A DNA stretch of 5,948 nt from Verrucomicrobiales bacterium (GTDB taxonomy: Bacteria > Verrucomicrobiota > Verrucomicrobiia > Limisphaerales > Palsa-1400). The notes beneath the pieces are model-generated. The model did no database searches and was not told the origin of the DNA. It worked only from the letters and a program-made list of their open reading frames with translations. The stretch covers positions 1 through 5,948 of the forward strand of contig JAQGOW010000596.1 of the NCBI GenBank assembly GCA_028293405.1, given 5' to 3'. Below, piece after piece: positions 1 through 5,393 of this stretch (the stretch's first letter is position 1; each line of letters opens with the position of its first letter). The position numbers and the translations under genes are program-made.

Positions 1-1199
1 GTTGGAAACTCACCCTGACCATCGCGCTGCCGCAACCAAAAACCCAAAGTTCGACCGTCGTAGGTAGGATCTTCGGGAAGTGGAACACCGTTTGGGTATA
101 GCCGCTTGTAGCGTTCATTCCAAAAACTCAAAGCGCGACGTGCAACATCCTTGTTTGGATCAAGCGCCGCCTTCCTCAATGCCGACATGGCTTCGCTCGG
201 TTTGTTTGGGCAATGGACTAGCAGGCCGACTGCAAAAGCTCGATCCTCAGGATTCGGCAATTTGCATCGCTGCAATAATTCAGGGACTGCGTCGTCTGGA
301 GAAATTTTCACCATGATAGAAAGCGCGACGCTCGCTTCGAGCGAGGCCGGCCTCTGCTCAACCACATGGCGGAGTGCCGCGAATCCTCTGGTTGCATTTG
401 TCCCGAACCGCAGCAGCAGCATGCCAGCTGACCTAACGTCGCTTGTGTCCCCGTCGCGTATTGCTTCGCACAACAGCGGTATTGCCAAATCGGGCGCATC
501 TTGCTGATAGCCGACTATCTCAATTGCAGTTTGACGCACAGCAGCGTTAGTGTCGTGTAATAGCGGCTTCACCGTCTCAAACATCGGCTCCAAATCCGCA
601 AAGACATTGGGCAAACCATAGACCGCCCACCTCCGGACGAGTTCATCAGCATTCGTCAAAGCAGCGCACACAAATTGCCGTGCCGGTGGGCCTATCCCGC
701 TCAAGCAGCGTACTGCAGTCAACTCGTAGGTTTCATCCTTTTCCATGGCCACCAGCTTCGGGATCGCCACCGCCGCGTTCGTCCCCATCGCTTCGAACCC
801 AGCCACGGCGACATCATCAAGCGGCTGTTCCTCCAGCCATTTCGAATATCGGTTCGGGACATTCCATCGTTCTGCAGCATCGATCACCCAATTTCGAATG
901 CCCCCAATTTTTGGTCGGTGAAGATTGTCAGCGCCTGCTGTTGCAAAGTTCACTAAGCGTGACAACACTCTACCTCGCGGCATCGCACGAATCGCGTATT
1001 GCGCCTTCACCTTCTCTGTCGATCCGTCTTTGGCTTCGGCATATTGCGTAGCCCAATTGATCAACGATCGACCGTGATAATACGGTCCGTTCGCTCGCCA
1101 AACCATCATCACGAGTGCACAAGAAATCACCATTGCAATCATCAACCCATTTCTCCGCCTCCAGCTCATTTCCGGTAATGTAAACCGGCTCAAGTCCAT
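1..1199 (-). CDS. Membrane-anchored HEAT-repeat protein, C-terminus cut by window edge
   Basis: This frame, read on the minus strand, is open from an in-frame TGA near 1330 to position 1, so the C-terminus lies outside the window. From the ATG at 1199 it gives 399 visible residues. An Arg-rich stretch (residues 14-16) followed by a hydrophobic segment (about 18-36) looks like a signal anchor. A box YHGRSLINW (41-49) follows. From about residue 129 to 364 there are helical repeats of roughly 30-35 residues of HEAT/PBS type, for example around NADELVRRWA (182-191), TNAAVRQTAI (217-226) and NKDVARRALSFW (349-360). At 380-389 the N-terminal box recurs as YDGRTLGFWL. HEAT repeats are protein-binding scaffolds; the partner is unknown and I infer no enzymatic activity. 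The start is uncertain. ATG at 1286 has the best ribosome-binding site (AAAGG, 5-nt spacer) and would add 29 residues. ATG at 1169 (MSWRRR) would place the anchor right at the N-terminus. Confidence 0.8.
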   Translation of the reverse strand, partial: MDLSRFTLPEMSWRRRNGLMIAMVISCALVMMVWRANGPYYHGRSLINWATQYAEAKDGSTEKVKAQYAIRAMPRGRVLSRLVNFATAGADNLHRPKIGGIRNWVIDAAERWNVPNRYSKWLEEQPLDDVAVAGFEAMGTNAAVAIPKLVAMEKDETYELTAVRCLSGIGPPARQFVCAALTNADELVRRWAVYGLPNVFADLEPMFETVKPLLHDTNAAVRQTAIEIVGYQQDAPDLAIPLLCEAIRDGDTSDVRSAGMLLLRFGTNATRGFAALRHVVEQRPASLEASVALSIMVKISPDDAVPELLQRCKLPNPEDRAFAVGLLVHCPNKPSEAMSALRKAALDPNKDVARRALSFWNERYKRLYPNGVPLPEDPTYDGRTLGFWLRQRDGQGEFP

Positions 1200-1320
1200 T
1201 TCGAGACAAATGGCAAATCGAACCAATTGTACGATTAATACTCCGTCGCCGGGCACCGTAATTTGTGATCCAGCTTTTTGCGCCATCTGTGCCTTTTTTG
1301 TGGCTATTTCTCCGTAATTA

Positions 1321-1355
1321 TTGCTTCACAAACCCGAAACGCTGTAGTGAAGCAA
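1321..1355. repeat. 9-bp inverted repeat upstream of the HEAT-repeat gene
   Basis: TTGCTTCAC at 1321-1329 is matched perfectly by GTGAAGCAA at 1347-1355, with a 17-nt centre. It ends 34 bp before the ATG at 1286 on the minus strand, where a promoter, operator or leader hairpin of the HEAT-repeat gene would be expected. A regulatory role is inferred from position only. No U-run follows on either strand, so it does not look like an intrinsic terminator. Confidence 0.6.
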
Positions 1356-1398
1356 CTTGACTATGCTGAACTGTATAACTAACTTTAGCCATTGTGTG

Positions 1399-1461
1399 GA
1401 GCGCCGCGATTCAGCGCTCTTGTTCTTTGAAATCCTTCGCCTGTAAACCAACAGCTTACAG
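1399..1461. repeat. Two adjacent short inverted repeats
   Basis: GAGCGC (1399-1404) pairs with GCGCTC (1414-1419), and CTGTAA (1441-1446) pairs with TTACAG (1456-1461). Both have 6-bp stems and 9-nt loops. Each alone could arise by chance. They are listed because they lie between two stronger inverted repeats and may belong to one structured element. No poly-T tract follows either, on either strand. Confidence 0.4.
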
Positions 1462-1500
1462 ATGCGCCAAAACAGCCGGTCGGTGTTGCTGGGATGTCGT

Positions 1501-1558
1501 GGAATGTTGCTACAAGTTGCGGCTTGTAGGCACTTGTAGCTACTTGTAGCAACATTCC
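1501..1558. repeat. 17-bp perfect inverted repeat enclosing a CTTGTAG array
   Basis: GGAATGTTGCTACAAGT (1501-1517) is matched without mismatch by its reverse complement at 1542-1558; the centre is 24 nt. CTTGTAG occurs at 1523, 1533 and 1543, exactly 10 bp apart, and the third copy is part of the right arm. The left-arm CTACAAG (1510-1516) can therefore pair with any of three partners; the nearest gives a 6-nt loop. As RNA this could form alternative hairpins. As DNA it resembles a small palindromic dispersed element or a phased binding array. No protein or family is identified. Confidence 0.85.
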
Positions 1559-1592
1559 CGCACATTTTTCACAATTACACCCCGCCGAACTT

Positions 1593-1606
1593 CGGATTTC
1601 GGATTT
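1593..1606. repeat. 7-bp tandem doublet
   Basis: CGGATTT is repeated twice head to tail, preceded by TT and followed by a partial copy (CGAG). It is too short to interpret alone, but it adds to the repeat load of this spacer. Confidence 0.4.
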
Positions 1607-1632
1607 CGAGCTTCGATTTGCCGCGACGCCCG

Positions 1633-1656
1633 TGACCCGTCCCATGGGACGGGTCA
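1633..1656. repeat. 24-bp perfect palindrome
   Basis: The arm TGACCCGTCCCA (1633-1644) is followed directly by its exact reverse complement (1645-1656), so the whole is a gapless 24-bp palindrome centred on CATG. The right half-site GGGACGGGTC recurs at 1697-1706, and GGGACGG also occurs at 1689-1695. Two-fold symmetry without a spacer suits a dimeric DNA-binding protein, a cruciform, or the core of a dispersed palindromic repeat. It sits about 300 bp upstream of trxB and 430 bp or more upstream of the HEAT gene. Which of these, if any, it serves cannot be told from this window. Confidence 0.85.
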
Positions 1657-1688
1657 AAATGCAAAAACCCCCAATGTTTACGGCCTTT

Positions 1689-1727
1689 GGGACGGTGGGA
1701 CGGGTCCAGAGGGGGTAAGGTGGGGGG
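1689..1727 (+). other. G-tract cluster fitting the G-quadruplex pattern
   Basis: Five runs of at least three G lie on the plus strand at 1689-1691, 1697-1699, 1702-1704, 1711-1715 and 1722-1727, with gaps of 5, 2, 6 and 6 nt. This meets the usual rule of four or more G3 runs with loops of 1-7 nt. The first three runs are made by the repeated GGGACGG half-sites of the nearby palindrome. Whether it folds in the cell is unknown. Confidence 0.6.
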
Positions 1728-1749
1728 CACCGCCGTCATTTCGGGGTAG

Positions 1750-1789
1750 CGGGACCAAACGGGAGCAAACGGCACCTAACGGGACCAAA
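1750..1789. repeat. Four-copy 10-bp tandem array, consensus CGGGACCAAA
   Basis: Four head-to-tail units of exactly 10 bp: CGGGACCAAA, CGGGAGCAAA, CGGCACCTAA and CGGGACCAAA. Units 1 and 4 are identical; unit 2 differs at one position and unit 3 at two. The 10-bp period places each copy on about the same face of the helix. Function is unknown. Confidence 0.85.
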
Positions 1790-1820
1790 AAAGAAATACT
1801 GTCTGATCGCCCGGGTTCGC

Positions 1821-1860
1821 CCATTTGCACCTAATTGCAGTCAATTGCAGCTAATTGCAC
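1821..1860. repeat. Four-copy 10-bp tandem array, consensus CTAATTGCAG
   Basis: Four head-to-tail 10-bp units: CCATTTGCAC, CTAATTGCAG, TCAATTGCAG and CTAATTGCAC. The array ends 93 bp before the trxB start. The TTGCAG at 1845-1850 is followed after 17 bp by TATTTC (1868-1873). That pair has sigma-70 spacing but matches only three of six bases in each box, so a promoter here is a weak guess. The period matches the two other 10-bp arrays in the spacer although the unit sequence is unrelated. Confidence 0.85.
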
Positions 1861-1953
1861 CTCGTTTTATTTCGGCAATCGTAGGAAAGGACCTCTGTTC
1901 ACCCTTGCCTTGCCAAACCCAAACCGGAACTCTACCGTCACAAAGAATTTCGT

Positions 1954-2886
1954 ATGGAAAAAGTCGTTATTATCGGCACCGGTTGCGCGGGCTTGACCGC
2001 CGCAGTCTATGCCGCTCGCTCCAATCTTTCGCCCCTCGTTATCACCGGCACAATGCCCGGTGGTTTGCTCACGACCACCAGCATCGTTGAAAATTATCCC
2101 GGATTTCCGGAAGGCATCGATGGTTATCAATTGATGATTAACATGCAGAAGCAAGCCGAACGCTTTGGCGCGCGCATCCAAACCTTGCGCAACGTCGAGC
2201 ACGTCGATTTGTCCAAGCGCCCGTTCACGTTGACGATCGACGACGACAAGGTCGAAACCGAAACAATCATTATCGCCACCGGCGCGGGCCATCGCCATCT
2301 CGGTTTGGAAAACGAGCATCTGCTCGAGAAAAAGGGCGTGACCTACTGCGCCACGTGCGACGGCGCGTGGCCGATGTTTCGCAATCAACCGCTCGTCGTT
2401 GTCGGCGGCGGCGATTCGGCGTGTGAAGAAGCGCTCTACCTGACGCGGTTCGGTTCAGTCGTTTACTTGATCCATCGTCGCGACACTTTGCGCGCGTCGA
2501 AAATCATGATTGAGCGCCTCAAAGCGCACACGAAGATCAAACCCATTTGGGACACAGTCGTGACCGATATTCTCGATCCAAAGTTGGACAAGGTCACCGC
2601 CGTGAAACTGAAGAATTTGAAGACGAACGAAGAATCGACACTGCCGTGCGCAGGTGTGTTCGTCGCCATCGGACACGTGCCGAACACGCAGTTGTTCAAA
2701 GGCGTGATCGACATGGACCACAACGGCTACATCATGCGCCACAAAGGTTCGCAGACAAATATTCCCGGCGTGTTTGTCGCGGGTGATTGCTCTGATCACG
2801 TCTATCGCCAGGCCATCACGGCCGCCGGCATGGGCTGTGCGGCGGCGATTGATGCGGAACGTTATTTGGCCAGCTTGAACGAATAG
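1954..2886 (+). CDS. trxB: Thioredoxin reductase (NADPH), TrxB
   Basis: This cytoplasmic flavoenzyme passes electrons from NADPH through FAD and a redox-active disulfide to thioredoxin. At 310 residues it has the normal length of bacterial low-molecular-weight TrxB. An FAD-binding Rossmann motif GTGCAG lies at 8-13 and the FAD-binding stretch MPGGLLTTT at 34-42. The second FAD motif is around ATGAGHRHLG (108-117) and the catalytic CATC at 132-135. The NADPH-binding GGGDSA is at 151-156 with HRRD at 174-177 for the 2'-phosphate. The C-terminal FAD contact is GDCSDHVYRQAITAAG (277-292). Two departures from the common bacterial form are Cys11 in place of Pro in the first FAD motif and Leu38 in place of the usual Gln in GGQL. 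Neither removes a catalytic residue, so I expect an active enzyme. The ATG fits the family N-terminus, though no clear Shine-Dalgarno precedes it. The dacB-type gene starts 5 bp downstream, suggesting co-transcription. Confidence 0.96.
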   Translation: MEKVVIIGTGCAGLTAAVYAARSNLSPLVITGTMPGGLLTTTSIVENYPGFPEGIDGYQLMINMQKQAERFGARIQTLRNVEHVDLSKRPFTLTIDDDKVETETIIIATGAGHRHLGLENEHLLEKKGVTYCATCDGAWPMFRNQPLVVVGGGDSACEEALYLTRFGSVVYLIHRRDTLRASKIMIERLKAHTKIKPIWDTVVTDILDPKLDKVTAVKLKNLKTNEESTLPCAGVFVAIGHVPNTQLFKGVIDMDHNGYIMRHKGSQTNIPGVFVAGDCSDHVYRQAITAAGMGCAAAIDAERYLASLNE

Positions 2887-2891
2887 GACTT

Positions 2892-4415
2892 ATGAAAAAA
2901 CTGAGCTTTCTGCTCGCGAGTTTGTTGGTCGCAGTTTCGGTTCAGGCGCAAAAGAACGAGTCGTCGTCGGAACAATTGGTCAACACCGTGCCCGCGTTGC
3001 AGGCGCAAATCAAAGGGCTCATCGATCAACCGCGCTTTGAACATTGCATGTGGGGCGTGAAAGTTGTTTCGCTCGAGACCGGCAAAGTTTTGTTCGATCG
3101 CAATGGCGAGAAGCTGCTGAAACCAGCGTCCAACGCCAAGATGTACACCGGCGCGCTCGCACTCGATCGTCTCGGGCCGGACTTCCGCATCAAGACTTCG
3201 TTCTATGCGCAATCGAAGCCGGACAACGGCGTCGTGCACGGTGACCTCGTTGTTTACGGACGCGGCGACCCATCGTTGTCATGGCGTTTCAACGACAACG
3301 ATTACAGCAAATCGTTGCAGCCGGTCGTCGATGCATTTGTCGCGGCGGGTGTGAAAAAGGTCGAAGGCAATTTGATTGGTGACGAGAGTTACTTTCATTG
3401 CGCGCCCTACGGTTCCGATTGGGCCTGGGACGATATCCAAAATTATTACGGCGCGCCGGTTTCAGCGTTGAACCTGGATGACAACGCGATCGACCTGGTG
3501 TTCAAACCAGCCAAGGAACTTGGTCAACCATCGGTTGTGGTGATGAAGCCGGAAGCGACTTACTTGAAAGTCATCAACCGCACGAAGACGGTCGCCAAAG
3601 GTAAGAAGAGCAACGTGACGATCTATCGTCCGCTCGGCCAAAACGTCGTTTATTTCTGGGGCGATGTCGCGATTGGCGGCAATGTCACCGACGCGGTTTC
3701 GATCGATAACCCGGCGCTCTGGTATGTGACGCAGTTGAAAAAGCGTTTGGCCAAAGAGGGAATTGAAGTGACCGGTGGCGTGAGCTCGGTCAATTGGCTC
3801 GATCGCCAGGCTGACCCGGTCGATTACACAAAGATGACCGCAGTTGTGACCGTGCAATCCCGGACGATGGCTGAAATCGTGAAGGGCTGCATGAAGCCTT
3901 CGCAAAATCAATATGCACACCTGATGCTGCTGCAAGTCGGCGTGAACAGTTCGTTTGCGAAGGACCATCAATTTACGGATGACGCCGGCATTGCCGAGTT
4001 GCGGAAGTTCATGAGCGAAATCGGCCAGCAACCGGGAACCGTTTTGCTCGAAGACGGCTCTGGCCTTGGCCGCGGTGGACTCGTGACGGCGAATGCTTCG
4101 GTGAAGCTGCTCACCGCAATGAGTAAGCATCATTGCGCCGCACAGTTCTATGATTCACTGCCGATCGCCGGTGTTGATGGAACGTTGAAGAGCCGTTTCA
4201 AAGGCACGTTTGCGGAAAAGAACATTCACGCGAAAACCGGCAGCTTGCGTTATGTAAACACGATTTCCGGGTACGTCACCGACCGTGGCGGCGAGAAGTT
4301 GGTCTTCTCGGTCATGCTGAATAACTACGCCGCCGGCCGCGACGGCTCAGGACGAGCCGAGGGCGACAAAGTCGCGAAGATGATCGCCGACTTCGCCGGT
4401 CGTTCAGATCGTTAA
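2892..4415 (+). CDS. dacB: D-alanyl-D-alanine carboxypeptidase/endopeptidase, PBP4 type (peptidase S13)
   Basis: Periplasmic penicillin-binding protein of the PBP4/DacB family, which removes terminal D-Ala from peptidoglycan stems and cuts D-Ala-meso-DAP cross-links. The first 19-20 residues form a signal peptide (KK, hydrophobic core, VQA at 17-19). The three active-site motifs are present: SxxK as SNAK (80-83, nucleophile Ser80), SxN as SQN (337-339) and KTG (448-450). The family motif DGSGLGRGGLVT (388-399) is also present. The long insert between SxxK and SxN matches the S13 architecture, and 507 residues is near the usual length (E. coli PBP4 is about 477). AGGA just ahead of the start overlaps the trxB stop codon TAG and has only a 3-nt spacer, which fits translational coupling. 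The mature part has four cysteines (52, 170, 333, 415); pairing is unknown. The TAA stop overlaps the end of htpX. Confidence 0.93.
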   Translation: MKKLSFLLASLLVAVSVQAQKNESSSEQLVNTVPALQAQIKGLIDQPRFEHCMWGVKVVSLETGKVLFDRNGEKLLKPASNAKMYTGALALDRLGPDFRIKTSFYAQSKPDNGVVHGDLVVYGRGDPSLSWRFNDNDYSKSLQPVVDAFVAAGVKKVEGNLIGDESYFHCAPYGSDWAWDDIQNYYGAPVSALNLDDNAIDLVFKPAKELGQPSVVVMKPEATYLKVINRTKTVAKGKKSNVTIYRPLGQNVVYFWGDVAIGGNVTDAVSIDNPALWYVTQLKKRLAKEGIEVTGGVSSVNWLDRQADPVDYTKMTAVVTVQSRTMAEIVKGCMKPSQNQYAHLMLLQVGVNSSFAKDHQFTDDAGIAELRKFMSEIGQQPGTVLLEDGSGLGRGGLVTANASVKLLTAMSKHHCAAQFYDSLPIAGVDGTLKSRFKGTFAEKNIHAKTGSLRYVNTISGYVTDRGGEKLVFSVMLNNYAAGRDGSGRAEGDKVAKMIADFAGRSDR

Positions 4416-5323
4416 GCACCTTGTTCGAGACGGGCAATGCGTTCCTCAAGTGGAGGATGCGACGCGAAGAGCAAACCGAGGCCGCTCGTCTTGCCCGAGA
4501 TTTTCAACGCCTGGAACGCTGGTTGTTGATCGCCCGCCTGGTCGAGACCGCGTTCGTGATACGTTTGCAATGCCTTGAGCGCGGAAATCATATTGCCGCG
4601 ACCGGCATACTTCGCGCCACCAGCGTCCGCACGGAATTCGCGCCAGCGCGAGAACCAGAAGATCACGATCATGCCGAGAATGGAGAAGGCGATCTGAAAC
4701 ACTTGCACGAGCATGAAATAAGCGAATGTGTTGCCGCCGCGATTGTCATCGTTACCGCGTGACGTGAGCGCCATCGCCGCGATGCGCGCGAAGAACATGA
4801 CGAACGCGTTTACGACGCCTTGAATCAACGTCATTGTCACCATGTCGCCGTTCGCAATGTGAGCGCATTCGTGACCGAGCACGCCTTCGATTTCGGCCTG
4901 GTTCATGTGATTGAGCAGGCCACTTGAAGCGGCGACGAGTGAGCGCGAGCGGCTGGGGCCGGTGGCGAATGCGTTGACTTCGGGTGATTCGTAGTAGCCG
5001 ACTTGCGGCATGGTGGTGAGACCGGCGTTGCGCGCGAGTTGGTGGACGGTTTCGACGAGGCGACGTCCGTTCGGATCGGTGGTGTTCGGGTCGATGACTT
5101 TAACGCCCATCATCCACTTGGCCATCACACGCGAGAGCAGCAGCGAGATGACCGAACCGACCATGCCCCAGATGAAGCAGAGGATGAGCAGGCCGGTGTA
5201 GTTGCCGCCACCGATGCGTCGCGGCACGTGGAACAGACTCAGGACGATGGAGATGGTGATGAGCACCAAAACGTTCACCATCATGAAGAGGACGACTCGT
5301 TTGGCGATTTGAGCAAATTTCAT
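4412..5323 (-). CDS. htpX: Membrane zinc metalloprotease HtpX (peptidase M48B)
   Basis: Inner-membrane protease that degrades misfolded membrane proteins, with its active site on the cytoplasmic side; in E. coli it is part of the Cpx and heat envelope-stress response. The 303-residue length is close to E. coli HtpX (293). Two N-terminal membrane segments lie at about 8-30 and 43-65. The zinc motif HExxH is HECAH (151-155), followed by IANGDMVTMTLIQGVVN (156-172), which is highly typical of HtpX. Two further hydrophobic segments lie at about 163-186 and 200-225. The third zinc ligand is Glu229 in WREFRAD, and the family C-terminal SHPPLEERI is at 288-296. I chose the ATG at 5323 (MKFAQ) because the TTG at 5371 would add 16 residues ahead of the usual N-terminus. 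The ribosome-binding site is weak. Its TAA lies within the shared TTAA at the end of dacB. Confidence 0.95.
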   Translation of the reverse strand: MKFAQIAKRVVLFMMVNVLVLITISIVLSLFHVPRRIGGGNYTGLLILCFIWGMVGSVISLLLSRVMAKWMMGVKVIDPNTTDPNGRRLVETVHQLARNAGLTTMPQVGYYESPEVNAFATGPSRSRSLVAASSGLLNHMNQAEIEGVLGHECAHIANGDMVTMTLIQGVVNAFVMFFARIAAMALTSRGNDDNRGGNTFAYFMLVQVFQIAFSILGMIVIFWFSRWREFRADAGGAKYAGRGNMISALKALQTYHERGLDQAGDQQPAFQALKISGKTSGLGLLFASHPPLEERIARLEQGA

Positions 5324-5393
5324 ATTCTGTCTGGTCTTTAGACTAATGAACGCCAGTTGCGTTCGAAGCAAGCTAATGTCCCACGCGGCGAAA
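5324..5393 (-). other. 70-bp gap between RND gene and htpX
   Basis: Read on the minus strand, the gap separates the RND pump stop from the htpX start. It contains AACGC/GCGTT arms (5348-5362, 5-nt loop) and a partly overlapping imperfect palindrome around TTCGAA (5358-5372). Neither is followed by a T-run, so no terminator can be called. No good -35/-10 pair is visible; TTGCTT with CATTAG 17 bp later is only a weak match. Whether htpX has its own promoter is open. Confidence 0.35.

Larger units (their letters stand above)
1200..1953. other. Repeat-rich spacer between divergent genes
   Basis: About 750 bp (667 bp if the HEAT gene starts at 1286) separate the minus-strand HEAT gene from trxB. 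I see no convincing gene here. The short open frames on both strands have low-complexity, Cys/Arg-rich translations that simply read through repeats. The stretch holds inverted repeats at 1321-1355, 1399-1419, 1441-1461, 1501-1558 and 1633-1656. It also holds 10-bp-period arrays at 1521-1550, 1750-1789 and 1821-1860, a G-tract cluster at 1689-1727, and a 7-bp doublet CGGATTT CGGATTT at 1593-1606. Promoters for both flanking genes should lie in it, but no strong -35/-10 pair stands out on either strand. From about 1870 to 1953, next to trxB, I see no repeat. Confidence 0.75.

Noticed and set aside
80..1051. Plus-strand frames of 78-123 residues
   Set aside because: They lie opposite the continuous HEAT-repeat frame, whose repeat structure is clear, and their products look random.
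1501..1656. Intrinsic terminators
   Set aside because: The inverted repeats lie between divergent gene starts and are not followed by T-runs, so there is no gene end for them to terminate.
1326..1775. Short minus-strand frames in the spacer (66-90 residues)
   Set aside because: They read straight through the inverted and tandem repeats in several overlapping frames, have Cys/Arg-rich low-complexity products without recognisable domains, and lack ribosome-binding sites.
1501..1860. CRISPR array
   Set aside because: Repeat units are about 7-10 bp with no unique spacers of 25-40 bp and no cas genes nearby.
1867..2388. 173-residue minus-strand frame
   Set aside because: It is antisense to the trxB N-terminal half and lacks domain-like features.
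3462..4133. 223-residue minus-strand frame
   Set aside because: It is antisense to the PBP4-type gene, which carries all three active-site motifs. The His/Arg-rich product is typical of a shadow frame.
4421..5341. Plus-strand frames opposite htpX (112-113 residues)
   Set aside because: Charged, Asp/His/Glu-rich products antisense to a clearly conserved metalloprotease gene.
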